Source of the DNA: Primulina eburnea
Taxonomy: Eukaryota; Streptophyta; Magnoliopsida; Lamiales; Gesneriaceae
Reading direction: 5' to 3'
Length of the DNA stretch: 64,000 bases
Assembly (NCBI RefSeq): GCF_022965805.1
Contig: NC_133114.1
Span: 6,716,261-6,780,260, forward strand
The notes under the pieces were generated by a model. The model searched no databases, was not told the origin of the DNA, and worked only from the letters and a program-made list of their open reading frames with translations. Positions 11,351 through 23,593 of this stretch are shown here, piece after piece (position 1 is the first letter of the stretch; the number at the start of each line of letters is the position of its first letter). Position numbers and translations under genes: made by a program.

Positions 11351-14342
11351 TTACAACTCAATCATGCCAAGTTCACCACGCGAACGAGTAAAAGTAGATT
11401 CATCTAGTGGTTTTGTAAAAATATCAGCAATTTGATTCTTGGTGTCAACATAGTGAAGTTCAACATCATTTTGCTCAATGTGATCACGAATAAAATGATG
11501 TCGAATGTCAATATGTTTTGTACGAGAATGTTGAACTGGATTCTTTGTTAGACATATGGTGCTTGTATTATCACAAAAGATTGGAATTTTTTGAAAAAGT
11601 AACACCATAGTCGAGTAATTGATACTTCATCCAAAGAATTTGTGCACAACAACTACCGGCAGCCATATACTCGGCCTCGGTCATTGAAAGTGCAACACAG
11701 TTTTGCTTTTTAGAAAACCATGACACCAAGAAATTTCCCAAAAAGAAACAAGTACCACTAGTGCTCTTTCTATCCACCTTATATCCTCCAAAGTCGGCAT
11801 CACAGTAAGCTTTTAAATCGAAAAATGAGTTCTTAGAATACCATAATCCGAGATTTGGAGTATTTGAAAGATATTTGAAAATGCGTTTTAAGGCGAATAA
11901 GTGTGATTCCTTTGGACATGATTGAAATCGTGCACACAAGCAAACACTAAACATAATGTCAGGTCTACTAGCAGTCGCATAGAGTAGGGAGCCAATCATG
12001 CTACGAAATAACTTTTGGTCAACAGGTTTACCTCCCTCATCTTTGTCGAGTCTGACTGTCGTGCTCATAGGTGTGGATGAGGCTTTGGAAGACTCCATCC
12101 CAAACTTTTTGAGCATCTCCTTGATGTACTTCCCTTGGTTGACAAAGAAACCATCCTTGCATTGCTTGATTTGGAGACCAAGGAAGTAGTTGAGCTCGCC
12201 CATCATGCTCATCTCAAAGTGATCCTGCATAAGCTTAGAAAAATCTCTACACAAGTGTTCATTAGTAGCACCAAAAATAATATCATCTACATATATTTGT
12301 ACTATCAGCAAATCATTATCTTTAGTCAAGGTAAACAAGGTAATATCAACTTTACCCCTACAAAAACCATTAGACAGCAAGAAAGTAGACAATTTCTCAT
12401 ACCAAGCTCTAGGAGCTTGTTTCAAACCATACAAAGCCTTATCAAGTTTATACACATAATCAGATAAGTGCACATCTTCAAAACCAACAGGTTGCTCAAC
12501 ATACACTTCTTCTTTCAAATCACCATTAAGAAAAGCACTTTTAACATCCATTTGAAACAATTTAACGTCTCTAGAGCAAGCAAAAGCAAGTAGCATGCGA
12601 ATGGATTCTAGTCTAGCAACAGGAGCATAAGTCTCATCATAATCAATTCCCTCTTCTTGACTATATCCTTTAGCTACTAGCCTAGCTTTATTTCTAGTGA
12701 TTGTACCATGCTCATCTAACTTGTTCCTAAATACCCATTTAGTTCCTATGACAGGTCTATCAGTGGGTCTAGGTACAAGATTCCAAACTTTATTCCTTCT
12801 AAATTCATTTAGTTCATCTTGCATAGCAATAATCCAAGAATCATCAAGTAAAGCTTCTTCTATGTTCTTAGGCTCTATGTGAGAAAGAAAAGCAAGATAA
12901 TTGCACATATTAGAAGAGCGAGTAGATACTCCCTTCGATGGGCTACCAATGATGAGGTCCATGGGATGATCCTTGTGCGTAGTCCACTCCTTCGGAAGAG
13001 GTGCGTCCTCTTGATCTTTAGGAACATCATCTAGGCTTGTGGACTCCAACTCTTCGCCAAGGATATCTATATCATCATCATCAGAAACAACAGGTCTAGG
13101 CAAGCAAGGGTTAGTTTCATCAAATATGACATGAATAGATTCTTCAACTAGTAAAGTGCGTTTATTAAAGACTCTATATGCTTTGCAAGAAGTAGAGTAA
13201 CCAAGAAAGATACCTTTGTCCGATTTAGCATCGAACTTACCCAGGTTGTCCTTACCATTGTTGTGGATGAAGCATTTTGATCCAAAAGCGCGGAAGTAAG
13301 AAATGTTAGGCTTTCTCTCTCTCCATAGTTCGTATGGAGTTTTCTTGAGAATTGGCCTTATTGATACGCGATTGATGATGTAACAAGCAGAACTCATCGC
13401 TTCAGCCCAAAAATATTTTGGTAGAGAATGCTCACATAGCATGGTCCTTGCAATCTCTACTAGGGTCCTATTCTTCCTCTCAACGACACAGTTTTGTTGA
13501 GGAGTTCTAGGACAAGAAAAGTTGTGACCAATGCCTTTGTTTTGACAAAAAATTGAAAAATTTTCATTTTGAAATTCCGTTCCGTGGTCACTACGGATTT
13601 GTTTGATCAAAATATTTTTCTCATTTTCAACCTTTTTGACAAAAATTTTGAAATGATCAAAGGCATCACTTTTATGGGCTAAAAACAATGTCCAAGTAAA
13701 ACGTGAAAAATCATCCACAATGACAAAAGCATAGGATTTACCACCTAGACTAGTTGTCCTCGAGGGACCACATAAATCTAGGTGAAGTAATTCAAGGGGC
13801 ATAGAAGTGGATACAAAATTTTTATTTTTGAAAGATTCCTTTGTGTGTGTACCAAGTTGACAAGCATCACAAAAAGAATCTAATTTTAAATTCAGCTTTG
13901 GCATTCCGGAAACTAGGACAAGTATTAAAAGTTTTTCTATGGTGCTCATCCCAACATGATCAAGTCGTCTATGCCAAAGAATGTTGTCATCAACATTTAA
14001 TGTTACAAGGCTTTCTATTTTTGAAAAAGATGAAATCTTTAAATCGACCTTGTAAACATTTTCACTTTTATAACCTTTGAAACTAATGGATTTGTCAGTT
14101 GTGAGTGATACAGTGCAATCGTGTGGTGTGAATTTGACTTCATAACCCCTATCGCACAATTAACTAATGCTTAGGAGGTTATGTTTAAGTCCTTTCACAA
14201 GAAGTACATCATCAATAATAGTAGAGTTAGATATACCTATTGAGCCGATGCCTTCTATGATCCCTTTGCTGTTGTCTCCAAAGGTCACCGATCCCTTTTC
14301 TTTTGGTCGAATGGATTGTAGCAGCTTCTTTTCTCCCGTCAT
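11351..14342 (-). pseudogene. Copia pol, copy A (integrase-RT-RNase H)
   Basis: It reads GAG-pre-integrase, integrase with D and D in DLCGPSRTT and [10 protein letters not shown] with YVDDIIFG, and RNase H ([18 protein letters not shown]). A stop at 14160-14162 (TAA, minus strand) replaces CAA of copy B, a C-to-T change. The last 85 codons (11351-11608) are in another frame because of an indel shared with copy B near 11585. Copy A also has changes at conserved places, for example PQQNCVVER against PQQNGVVER in B, so it looks like the older or less constrained copy. Confidence 0.9.
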
Positions 14343-14761
14343 GTGTCGAGAGCATCCACTGTCAAGATACCAAGTGCTCGATGACTTGTCTCCCCTTTGT
14401 CCCTACAAGATTGAGATACAATTTGATAGTTGGTACCCGTTTCTTTGGGTCCTTTGAGGTTAGTAGTAGTTGGGGATTTGGGGATCCATTTCCAATAACT
14501 ATTCTTATTGTGTTGGTGTCTAAGTTTCTTGCATTTAGGTCTTATGTGGCCTATCTTACAACAGTAAGTGCATGTTGGTGGTGTTCTTAGTTTTGCCTTT
14601 GCGATAAGACTAGCAAAGTTGACTGATTTCTTTTCATATCCTAGACCTCCTTTGTCGAAGTTACACCTTTGCATGCTCAAGAGGTTTTCTAGTTTACCGC
14701 TACTCACATTGAACTTGTTGAAGGCTTTCTCTAAGTCTCTTAGGTTTGTCTTGAGCCTAGT

Positions 14762-16034
14762 TGATCGAGCAAAACTTGCACAGTAAAATCTCCAATAAAA
14801 ATAAATAAAAATTCAGGCTCGAAATAATCGCAAGTGCACGATGTCAAGTTATAGTAAAACGTATAAGAGTACGAGTATCGATCCCACAGAGATTGATTAG
14901 ACAAATTTACTTTAAATTAAATTCTTTAATTAATTAAAACGACAATTGAATTACTTATTAACTAAATTAATACTAAAACAATAAATTGAAACAAACACAT
15001 TAAAAATAATATAAACTAAAATAATAAATAAGCGAGTGTTAGGATCTCGGTTCACCTACCCGTCGTTAATTTAATTGATTAATATCGACACTGATTTACG
15101 CTTTTGACAGAATTTCCTAAGCAATTAACATACTCTCTCGAGCTATGCTAAACTAATTCTACACGAAAGAATAATAAAATCTCTTTTATTATTTACTAAC
15201 GGTGAATTGCATGTCGATCTATGAAATCCCTTAGTTTTCGCTCTACTGGACTATGACTACCAACGTGTATCCAACTTCATATCTCTATGTAAATTGTAGA
15301 TCCACGGATTATGCTACTTGTTCCTATCGCAAGTTATTCTCTCGAACTCACCCACAATATTAGATATTATTAAAGTTAGCTAGGCTTTAACAATTCAATG
15401 TAAAATAATAGCACAATCAAGAATGAATCAAAAGTCGAGAATTAAATAATCAAACAACGGTTCGGGGTCGGATCCCCTAAATCCTAACTACAATAAAAGA
15501 GTAAAGAGAAAACGCTGTTGAATTCTTGTTCCGGTTCCGTTGAGCTATCGCCTGCTACAGTGCTCTCCCTTCCAAATCGCGGCCCCCCTTTTCTCGTGTA
15601 TTAGGTTAGGTGGTTTTATAGAGTCCATAAAATTTGGAAACAAATCTTCTCGGATTTCGTCGCTCGCTAGGGCGGCCACTTTTGACCGCTGGGGCGAGTG
15701 GTTCTCGAATAAAAATCCTTGGCCGCGTCTTTGGTCTCGCTGGGGCGGTCACTTTTGACCGCCCTAGCGAGAGGTTCGCGCAAATACTCCTCGGCTGGAT
15801 TAAAATGCTCGCTGGGGCGGTCACTTTTGACCGCCCTAGCGAGACCTCTTCGATGCTATGCAAATAAAATCCCATTTTTTGGTCCACTTCCTACAAAACA
15901 ACCACAAAATACACGAGATCAGCCAAATGCTAAATAATGCTAAATGAATGCTAAATTAAACTAAAACAAACTAATATGATGCATGAATGCGACTCAAAAC
16001 TAACACTAAAAACACGTAAAAACGAGTCCTATCA
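14762..16034 (-). mobile_element. Solo LTR of a third family (1273 bp)
   Basis: The boundaries are exact by comparison with intact gag copy B: TG...CA ends flanked by the 5-bp duplication CTAGT (14757-14761 and 16035-16039). It has no coding capacity. Orientation is taken as minus because three GC-rich hairpins (15663-15698, 15735-15772, 15808-15843) precede a minus-strand TATAAAACC (15612-15620), matching the layout of the other LTR promoters. The family (gypsy or copia) cannot be told from the LTR alone. A TRIM or LARD-like element is an alternative. Confidence 0.82.
15612..15843 (-). promoter_or_regulatory. Hairpin triplet plus TATA box in the 1.27-kb LTR
   Basis: Two of the three units are near-identical: CTCGCTGGGGCGGTCA pairs with TGACCGCCCTAGCGAG around a short loop, and the third is a diverged version. 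On the minus strand the TATA box TATAAAACC lies about 43 bp after the last hairpin. Confidence 0.7.
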
Positions 16035-17190
16035 CTAGTGTTGTCATGCATCCTAGCTTCTAGTTCAGTTTTAAGTTGCTTATTCTTATTTCTAAGTGAC
16101 TTAGCCATATTGTACATAGTAGTGTAAGCGGAGAGTAATTCATCGTAAGAGGGTACCTCGTCGTCATCCGAGTCGGTCAGATGATCTTCCTTCGCCATGA
16201 AGCATAGGGTAGACTCCTCTTCGTTGTCGCTGTCGCTCCACGTGGCTAGAAGGACCTTCTTCTTGTCTTTGTCGGCCTTCTTCTTGGAGGGACACTCGTT
16301 TGCATAGTGACCCTTTTGTTGACAGTTGTAGCAGGTCACTTCCTTCTCAATCTTTTTGTCCTTCTTGTTGAAGTTGGAACTCCGCATGAATCTTTTGAAC
16401 TTTCTAGTGAGGAGTGCCATTTCTTCATCGTCGCTATCTTCAAGTTGACTGGTCAAGGCGATCCCTTTCGCCTTTACTTTGTCGTCATCTTTCTTTGTCT
16501 CCTTCCGGGTAGACACTTCAAGTTCATGGGTCTTTAGGGTCCCATGAAGTTGATCAAGGTCGTAGGATTCCGCATCTCCCTTGTTGGATTCAATGATAGC
16601 CGTGCGCTTTGCATCCCATTCCGCCGGTAGTGCTCGAAGGGCTCTCCTCCACACTTGTTTAGTTGGGTAGTTCTCACCAAGTTGGGCAAGCTCATTGATG
16701 ATTTGGGTGAGCCGCCGGAACATGGTGTCGATATCCTCCTTGGGTTCCATCTCAAAGGTCTCGTACTTGAGTTGGAGAAGATCTATCTTTGTTTCTTTGA
16801 CTTGATTGGTTCCCTCGTGGCAAATCTCCAATTTGTCCCAAATCTCTTTGGCGGAGGTGCAAGCCGAGATTCGGTTGTATTCATTCATATCTAGGGAACA
16901 ATGAAGAATATTCATAGCTTTAGCATTTTGAGAGATAAGTTTCATATCGTCCTTGGTGAGGTCATCCATTCCTTTAGGAATTTCCTTATCATCCACCGTT
17001 ATCATGGGGATATAGGGACCTTTCACAGTTATTTTCCAAAGGTCGTAATCGACGGATTGGATGTATAGAGATATCTTATTCTTTCAATATCCGTAATTAG
17101 TACCATTGAAAAGAGGGGGACGATTTGTGGATTGTCCTTGGGCATACTCGCTTGCTAGATTGGCCATTTTTAAAAGATTTTGAAAAACTT

Positions 17191-17203
17191 GGCTCTGATA
17201 CCA
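17191..17203 (-). promoter_or_regulatory. Primer-binding site, copia copy A
   Basis: Minus strand TGGTATCAGAGCC lies two bases from LTR2 and is complementary to initiator-Met tRNA. The equivalent site of copy B is 32453-32465. Confidence 0.9.
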
Positions 17204-17205
17204 GT

Positions 17206-18226
17206 TGAAGAACCTAAAGGGGGGGTGAATAGGTTCTTTAAGGCCCTTTAGCGTTTTTAAAACGAGTTTGCAAAAATTGCAAGCGGAAGACTTGAGGGAC
17301 AATCACAAATAAATACGATAAATGAATGCGTAAAGTAAGTGCGTAAAATAAATGCGTAATTTAAATGCAATAAAGTAAATGCGTAAAGTAAAGAGGGATA
17401 GAGATGTTTATGGAAGTTCGACGAAGAATCGTCTACGTCTCCCCTTCTCGATGAGGATCGAGGTATCACTATAACGACTTGGCTTTAGGAGCTCCAAGCT
17501 AGCTTTTACAACCACGCCTCGATGCGTCTACTTGGCTTTGAGGGCTCCAAGGATAGCCACGAACTTTACAACCCACTCGAGAGTATTACTTTCACTTTTT
17601 TTCTACAACTCTTTTGATATTACAACTCTTTTAATCAACGCACACAAGAGATAGTAGAAAGCTTTGTAAGAGACAAGAGAGAATGGAGTGGGATGATTGA
17701 GAATGCATCCTCAAAGGCCTATTTATACTAGTCTTGGACGCCAAGGTTCGGATCTTCTGTTTATGCTTCGGAACTTCCGATCAATTTGCGTAATTTCTGG
17801 AATGACTTCGGATCTTCCGTTCTTGACTTCGTAGGGTCCGAACATATGCTTCGGAGGGACCGATCAAACTTCGTTTCTTCCGAACAATTCTTTCAGACAG
17901 TGTATGAACAACTTCGGAAGGTCCGAACTCCAGTTCGTACCGTCCGAACATTCCCGCGTTCCGGAGATTTGAAATCTTCAACACTTCGTAGCTTCCGATC
18001 ATGTCCATCGTACCGTCCGAAATCTACTCAATCAATCAGTCAGATCAAATTGTCTCCGGATTGAAGTGATTTGATTGCTTGTGTTCGGAACGTCCGATCC
18101 AGTCTTCGGAACGTCCGAACTTGCTCCTCGCAGCTTCCGAACAGCTTCTATTTTGCTTCTGATTGGCACAATTTCGGACCGTCCGAACCAAATTTCGGAT
18201 CTTCCGAACGTAACCTTGTTCTTAAT
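17206..18226 (-). repeat. Copia LTR2, part 1
   Basis: The first 1021 bp (plus-strand order) of the middle LTR stop at the gypsy array insertion. The remaining 140 bp lie at 27306-27445; together they make 1161 bp, equal to LTR1. It serves as 3' LTR for unit B and 5' LTR for unit A, i.e. the two units share it. Confidence 0.92.
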
Positions 18227-19735
18227 TGTAGTGACCCGTTCCAGAATCACCTACTAATCAAGAACTAAGCATGCAACTTAACTTAATTAATAACAATCAG
18301 AGCTAATAGCGGAAAAGGTCAACAAATGATAGTTATACAACCCCATCGAATAATCCAGGACAACTCAAACTAAAACTGAAATATACAGTACAACCATATC
18401 GAAATAGAATAGCACTGAAAACTAAACCAACCAGATACTCACTGTCCTCCTCCTGTTCTTCCCGAGCCATCCAACCTGAGCCCTGCCCCGTGGGAATGGG
18501 GTGTCCAAGATAAACAAAAACCGAGGACGTGAGCGATAAGAACGCCCAGTACAAAAGCATGAGTATACAAACCTATATGAAATGCACATGCTATGATATG
18601 ATACCAGGGTAGTCAAGAAACAGGAGTAACAAAGGATCTCAAAATGCTCAGTCTAGAGGCGCCAAGTGGATAGTGCCGCGCGGTACTCCTCTGGGTCACT
18701 GCATCCACTACAAGAACAGACGTGGACCTAAAATGTCCCGGATCACCGAAGCCCTCCCGACCCGTCGGCCACTGTGTACTCTCGGTGTCCATGCGTCCAC
18801 AAGACAAGACAGGGCTGAGCGGCCCCACAAGATATAGCTTATCTCGAAAGAGATACAGCTCAACAGTAAAGGCTATCTCGAAGGAGATACGGCTCAACAT
18901 GAAATGCAACATGCAGTAATAAACGTGACATAATAGCATGCATCATATGACATATATCAATGCACCACATAATCATGCAACACATATAAGAATGTATACT
19001 CGACCAGGATATCTCGGATAGTACTTTCGTACCTCTATCACAGCAAGCCTAGCCTTACGCAACACCGCTAATCAGGTCTAGAACAAGCCTACGCATCAAA
19101 AGCATACCCAATGAACAATACTACCATGCTCAACTAGCAAAACCAGTACTACCAAAGGTTTAGGGTTTACCTTCGTCCGTCGACAGCCCTTTGATGTCGA
19201 TTGCCTCGTAACTCAGGCGTCGCTACACTACCAATCCTGGCAGCTCTTGGCTATCGCTCGACCGACAACTAACCCTAGAAACCTTCCAAACCTCTCAACT
19301 ATGAGACACAACTTCAAGAACTTGCCATCCAAAATGAGGAATTCCGAGCACTATTTATAGGCTATGTTCGGATCCACCGAACCCACTTCGGAACGTCCGA
19401 ACTCCTACGTGTCCATCAGCTCTTGACACCTCACGATCGGATCCACCAAACCTACACTTCGGAACGTCCGAACTCCCACGTGTCCATCGGCTCTTGACAC
19501 CTCATGATCGGATCCACCGAACCTACACTTCGGAACGTCCGAACTCCCACGTGTCCATCGGCTCTTGACACCTCATGATCGGATCCACCGAACTCACTTC
19601 GGATCGTCCGAACTCTTCGGTGCTACCGAACCATCTTCGGTCCGTCCGATCATGACCACGGTCAAAATTACACATTAAACCTTCTTAATCACCATTAATC
19701 CGTTAATTACCCAATTTGGAATTCGGGCTACTACA
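18227..19735 (-). repeat. Gypsy array LTR a (1509 bp)
   Basis: Minus-strand TGTAGTAGCCCGAATTCC start and ...GGGTCACTACA end. It includes the TTCGGA palindrome/71-bp repeat block (19365-19650) and a TATA box (19348-19362). A few single-base differences from LTRs b and c were seen by eye, for example at about 18312, 18767 and 19451. Confidence 0.92.
19348..19650 (-). promoter_or_regulatory. 71-bp repeats with TTCGGAACGTCCGAA palindromes and TATA box
   Basis: Tandem 71-bp units each carry GATCGGATCCACCGAAC and CTTCGGAACGTCCGAACT, followed by diverged palindromes up to 19650. On the minus strand CCTATAAATAGTGC (within 19348-19362) follows the array within about 10 bp. Copies recur in LTR b (about 23131-23433) and LTR c (about 26913-27215). 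The 18-mer also occurs in the unrelated copia LTR. Confidence 0.8.
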
Positions 19736-19770
19736 TTCTCCCCCCCTTAAAAGATTTCGTCCTCGAAATC
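19736..19770 (-). promoter_or_regulatory. Polypurine tract and TTTCGAGGACGAAA motif, internal a
   Basis: On the minus strand TTTCGAGGACGAAA (19755-19768) precedes AAGGGGGGGAGAA next to LTR a. Internal b has the same arrangement beside LTR b near 23519-23551, so replication signals survive in the deleted elements. Confidence 0.8.
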
Positions 19771-19810
19771 AGGCTTAGAGGATGAACAAAACGAAATAAC
19801 AACATCGTTA

Positions 19811-20866
19811 TTACATCTCAATTGTTGTTGAACACAACTGATCTAGAAAATCCCGAAAGACTCGATTCATCAGATCCATGAACACTGCTGGCGCATTCGT
19901 CAATCCAAATGGCATAACTAGAAACTCGTAATGCCCATATCGAGTACGAAATGCAGTCTTAGAAATATCATCATCCCTAACTCTCATCTGATGATAACCC
20001 GATCGCAAGTCAATCTTGGAGTAAACAGAGGTACCCTGAAGCTGATCGAACAAATCATCGATACGAGGTAATGGATACTTGTTTTTGATCGTCACACGAT
20101 TCAGCTGGCGATAATCAATGCACAATCGCATAGATCCATCTTTCTTCTTGACAAACAAGACTGGGGCTCCCCAAGGTGAAACACTCGGGCGAATATAACC
20201 TTTATCAAGAAGATCCTGTAATTGCTGCTTCAATTCTCTCATCTCTGATGGAGCAAGACGATAGGGGCACGAGAAATCGGTGCAGTCCCTGGCATTAACT
20301 CAATGCCAAATTCCACCTCTCTAACTGGAGGAAAACCAGGAATCTCATCTGGGAAGACATCAGGAGATTCGCAAACCACTGGAATATCATCTATACCAAC
20401 ACTACCTGAGGAAGAATCAATCGCATAGATGAGGTAGCCTTCCCCGCCCGCCTCTAAAGCACGACAGGCTTTCAGAGCAGATACCACTGGCATCGGAGGT
20501 CGCGCTCCCTCACCATAGAAAAACCAACTAGAGCTCTCAGTCGTACGAAACTGAACAAGCTTCTGGTAACAATCCACGGTAGCTGGTAGGTAGTCAATAG
20601 GTCTATACCTAGAATACAATCAAAATCTTCCATCTCCAAGATCATAAGATTCGCAATCAATTCGTTACCCTCAAAATCTAAGTGACAACCCATCACTAGA
20701 CGCTTAGCTAACACTGAATGACCCATCGGGGTAGAAACGGAAAGAATGACGTCTAGAGAAACATACGGTAACTTATGACGCTTAACAAATTGTGCAGAAA
20801 TGAATGTGATGCTCCGCTGTCAATAAGAACAAAAGCAGGAATACCGCATAAATGAAAAGTACCTGC
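19811..20866 (-). pseudogene. Broken protease and truncated RT, internal a
   Basis: The reading order on the minus strand is protease (LIDSGASHSF), a 4-nt deletion just after it, the protease C-terminus (20472-20726), a frameshift to 20239-20619 (linker ending near PISRAP), another single-base frameshift, and RT from 20242 ([12 protein letters not shown] to [11 protein letters not shown]). RT stops just before the catalytic FxDD motif and runs directly into the 3' untranslated sequence. The RT core, RNase H and integrase were therefore lost in one deletion. Internal b has the same lesions. Confidence 0.85.
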
Positions 20867-21910
20867 TATGACTCTCTCTCTGTCTCATCTGCAGCCTGAT
20901 CCTGGTTCAGCGCAAAAATCTGACCTTGGGCACGAGGTCGAAGATTTGAACTACCCACTACCTGACCCTGCCTCCTCTGCTGAACAGTCGTCTGAGATCC
21001 GGAACCAGATCCTGCTCCACCTCGCAACTGAGGACAATTCTTCTTGAGATGACCCATCTCTCCGCACTGAAAACAAGCTCCCGCGGCTGATCGGCATTGC
21101 TCCGATGGATGGTTCTTCCCACAATGCACACAAGAAACCTTATTCTTATCAAAGCGGAAAACACCGCTAGACCGTGATCCAGATCCAGAAGAAGAAGAAC
21201 CAGATTTCTTGAAAGACTGAGATCGAGGGCTCAAAGTACTCGGAGGTCTGAGAAGAAAGAATAGCCCTACCACGCTGGAGACTGATCTCTGCCTGGCGAC
21301 ACCGGTTCACTAACCCATCATAAGAAGTAGGATTATCACAGACAGTGACTCGATCAAAAATCTCCTGGTTAAGACCCTGGAGGAAATGGTCATACTTGGC
21401 CTCAGAACTGCCACTGATATGAGGGGCAAAAGGTAATAACTCGAAGAACTTCTGCTGATATTCATCAACAGACATACTCCCCTGCTTAAGATTCAGGAGC
21501 TCAATCGTCTTTGCCTGGCGAAGGGCTGGAGGAAAATACAGCTGCATGAAAGCTGCACGGAAATCGGCCCAAGTCACCCTACCCTGAGACTGGACTATCG
21601 GCGCAGAAGTCGATCGCCACCACTTGCGCGCACGGCCCTCGAGAAGAAAACTAAGGGTCTCTATCTTCTGCTCCTCGGTGCACTGGAATGCACGGAAACA
21701 ACTCTCCATGCGCTCTAACCAATCCTCAGCATCATCGGGAGTCTCACCGCCGACTAAAGGCTTAGGCCCCATCTGAATGAAACGGTGCAAATCAAAACGC
21801 CTAGGACCATCCCGACGATGACGATGTTCACGATGACGCCTACGATCGTCCTGGTCACCCCAACGACCTACACTTCCCTGACTACTCTCATCACCAAAGT
21901 GGTCAGCCAT
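20866..21910 (-). pseudogene. Gag of gypsy array, internal a, frameshifted
   Basis: Identical to the intact gag at 24649-25692 except for one extra base near 21252, which splits it into 21167-21910 (N-terminal gag domain) and 20866-21273 (zinc knuckles). The start codon at 21908-21910 begins MADHFGDES. Confidence 0.88.
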
Positions 21911-21993
21911 CGCTACAAGATAGAATAGGGAAAATGGTAAAATGGTCCACGAAAAATCCCAAAACAGAATCTATATCCCAAAATCGTAAGCAT

Positions 21994-22005
21994 GCTCTGA
22001 TACCA
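21994..22005 (-). promoter_or_regulatory. Primer-binding site, internal a
   Basis: Minus-strand TGGTATCAGAGC lies four bases from LTR b. The copy for internal b is at 25776-25787. Confidence 0.88.
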
Positions 22006-22009
22006 TAAA

Positions 22010-23518
22010 TGTAGTGACCCGTTCCAGAATCACCTACTAATCAAGAACTAAGCATGCAACTTAACTTAATTAATAACAATCAGAGCTAATAGCAGAAAAG
22101 GTCAACAAATGATAGTTATACAACCCCATCGAATAATCCAGGACAACTCAAACTAAAACTGAAATATACAGTACAACCATATCGAAATAGAATAGCACTG
22201 AAAACTAAACCAACCAGATACTCACTGTCCTCCTCCTGTTCTTCCCGAGCCATCCAACCTGAGCCCTGCCCCGTGGGAATGGGGTGTCCAAGATAAACAA
22301 AAACCGAGGACGTGAGCGATAAGAACGCCCAGTACAAAAGCATGAGTATACAAACCTATATGAAATGCACATGCTATGATATGATACCAGGGTAGTCAAG
22401 AAACAGGAGTAACAAAGGATCTCAAAATGCTCAGTCTAGAGGCGCCAAGTGGATAGTGCCGCGCGGTACTCCTCTGGGTCACTGCATCCACTACAAGAAC
22501 AGACGTGGACCTAAAATGTCCCGGATCACCGAAGCCCTCCCGACCTATCGGCCACTGTGTACTCTCGGTGTCCATGCGTCCACAAGACAAGACAGGGCTG
22601 AGCGGCCCCACAAGATATAGCTTATCTCGAAAGAGATACAGCTCAACAGTAAAGGCTATCTCGAAGGAGATACGGCTCAACATGAAATGCAACATGCAGT
22701 AATAAACGTGACATAATAGCATGCATCATATGACATATATCAATGCACCACATAATCATGCAACACATATAAGAATGTATACTCGACCAGGATATCTCGG
22801 ATAGTACTTTCGTACCTCTATCACAGCAAGCCTAGCCTTACGCAACACCGCTAATCAGGTCTAGAACAAGCCTACGCATCAAAAGCATACCCAATGAACA
22901 ATACTACCATGCTCAACTAGCAAAACCAGTACTACCAAAGGTTTAGGGTTTACCTTCGTCCGTCGACAGCCCTTTGATGTCGATTGCCTCGTAACTCAGG
23001 CGTCGCTACACTACCAATCCTGGCAGCTCTTGGCTATCGCTCGACCGACAACTAACCCTAGAAACCTTCCAAACCTCTCAACTATGAGACACAACTTCAA
23101 GAACTTGCCATCCAAAATGAGGAATTCCGAGCACTATTTATAGGCTATGTTCGGATCCACCGAACCCACTTCGGAACGTCCGAACTCCTACGTGTCCATC
23201 AGCTCTTGACACCTCACGATCGGATCCACCGAACCTACACTTCGGAACGTCCGAACTCCCACGTGTCCATCGGCTCTTGACACCTCATGATCGGATCCAC
23301 CGAACCTACACTTCGGAACGTCCGAACTCCCACGTGTCCATCGGCTCTTGACACCTCATGATCGGATCCACCGAACTCACTTCGGATCGTCCGAACTCTT
23401 CGGTGCTACCGAACCATCTTCGGTCCGTCCGATCATGACCACGGTCAAAATTACACATTAAACCTTCTTAATCACCATTAATCCGTTAATTACCCAATTT
23501 GGAATTCGGGCTACTACA
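22010..23518 (-). repeat. Gypsy array LTR b (1509 bp, shared)
   Basis: The middle LTR serves both internal regions. It differs from a and c at single sites such as CTATCGG against CCGTCGG near 22548. Confidence 0.92.
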
Positions 23519-23593
23519 TTCTCCTCCCCTTAAAAGATTTCGTCCTCGAAATCAGGCTTAGAGGATGAACAAAACGAAATAACAACATCGTTA

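Larger units (their letters stand above)
14339..17167 (-). pseudogene. Copia gag, copy A, split by a solo LTR
   Basis: The minus-strand start codon is at 17165-17167. The UBN2-type gag and first zinc knuckle ([14 protein letters not shown]) are in 16035-17167 and the second knuckle ([14 protein letters not shown]) is in 14339-14761. A solo LTR at 14762-16034 separates the parts. Near 17085 a Trp codon of copy B (TGG) is TGA here, so translation would stop after about 27 residues. The 3' end runs out of frame before the protease DSG, as in copy B. Confidence 0.88.

Noticed and set aside
18333..18939. Minus-strand ORFs of 64-108 codons in each gypsy LTR
   Set aside because: They recur in all three LTRs as expected for identical repeats, sit in LTR sequence, and show no recognisable domain.
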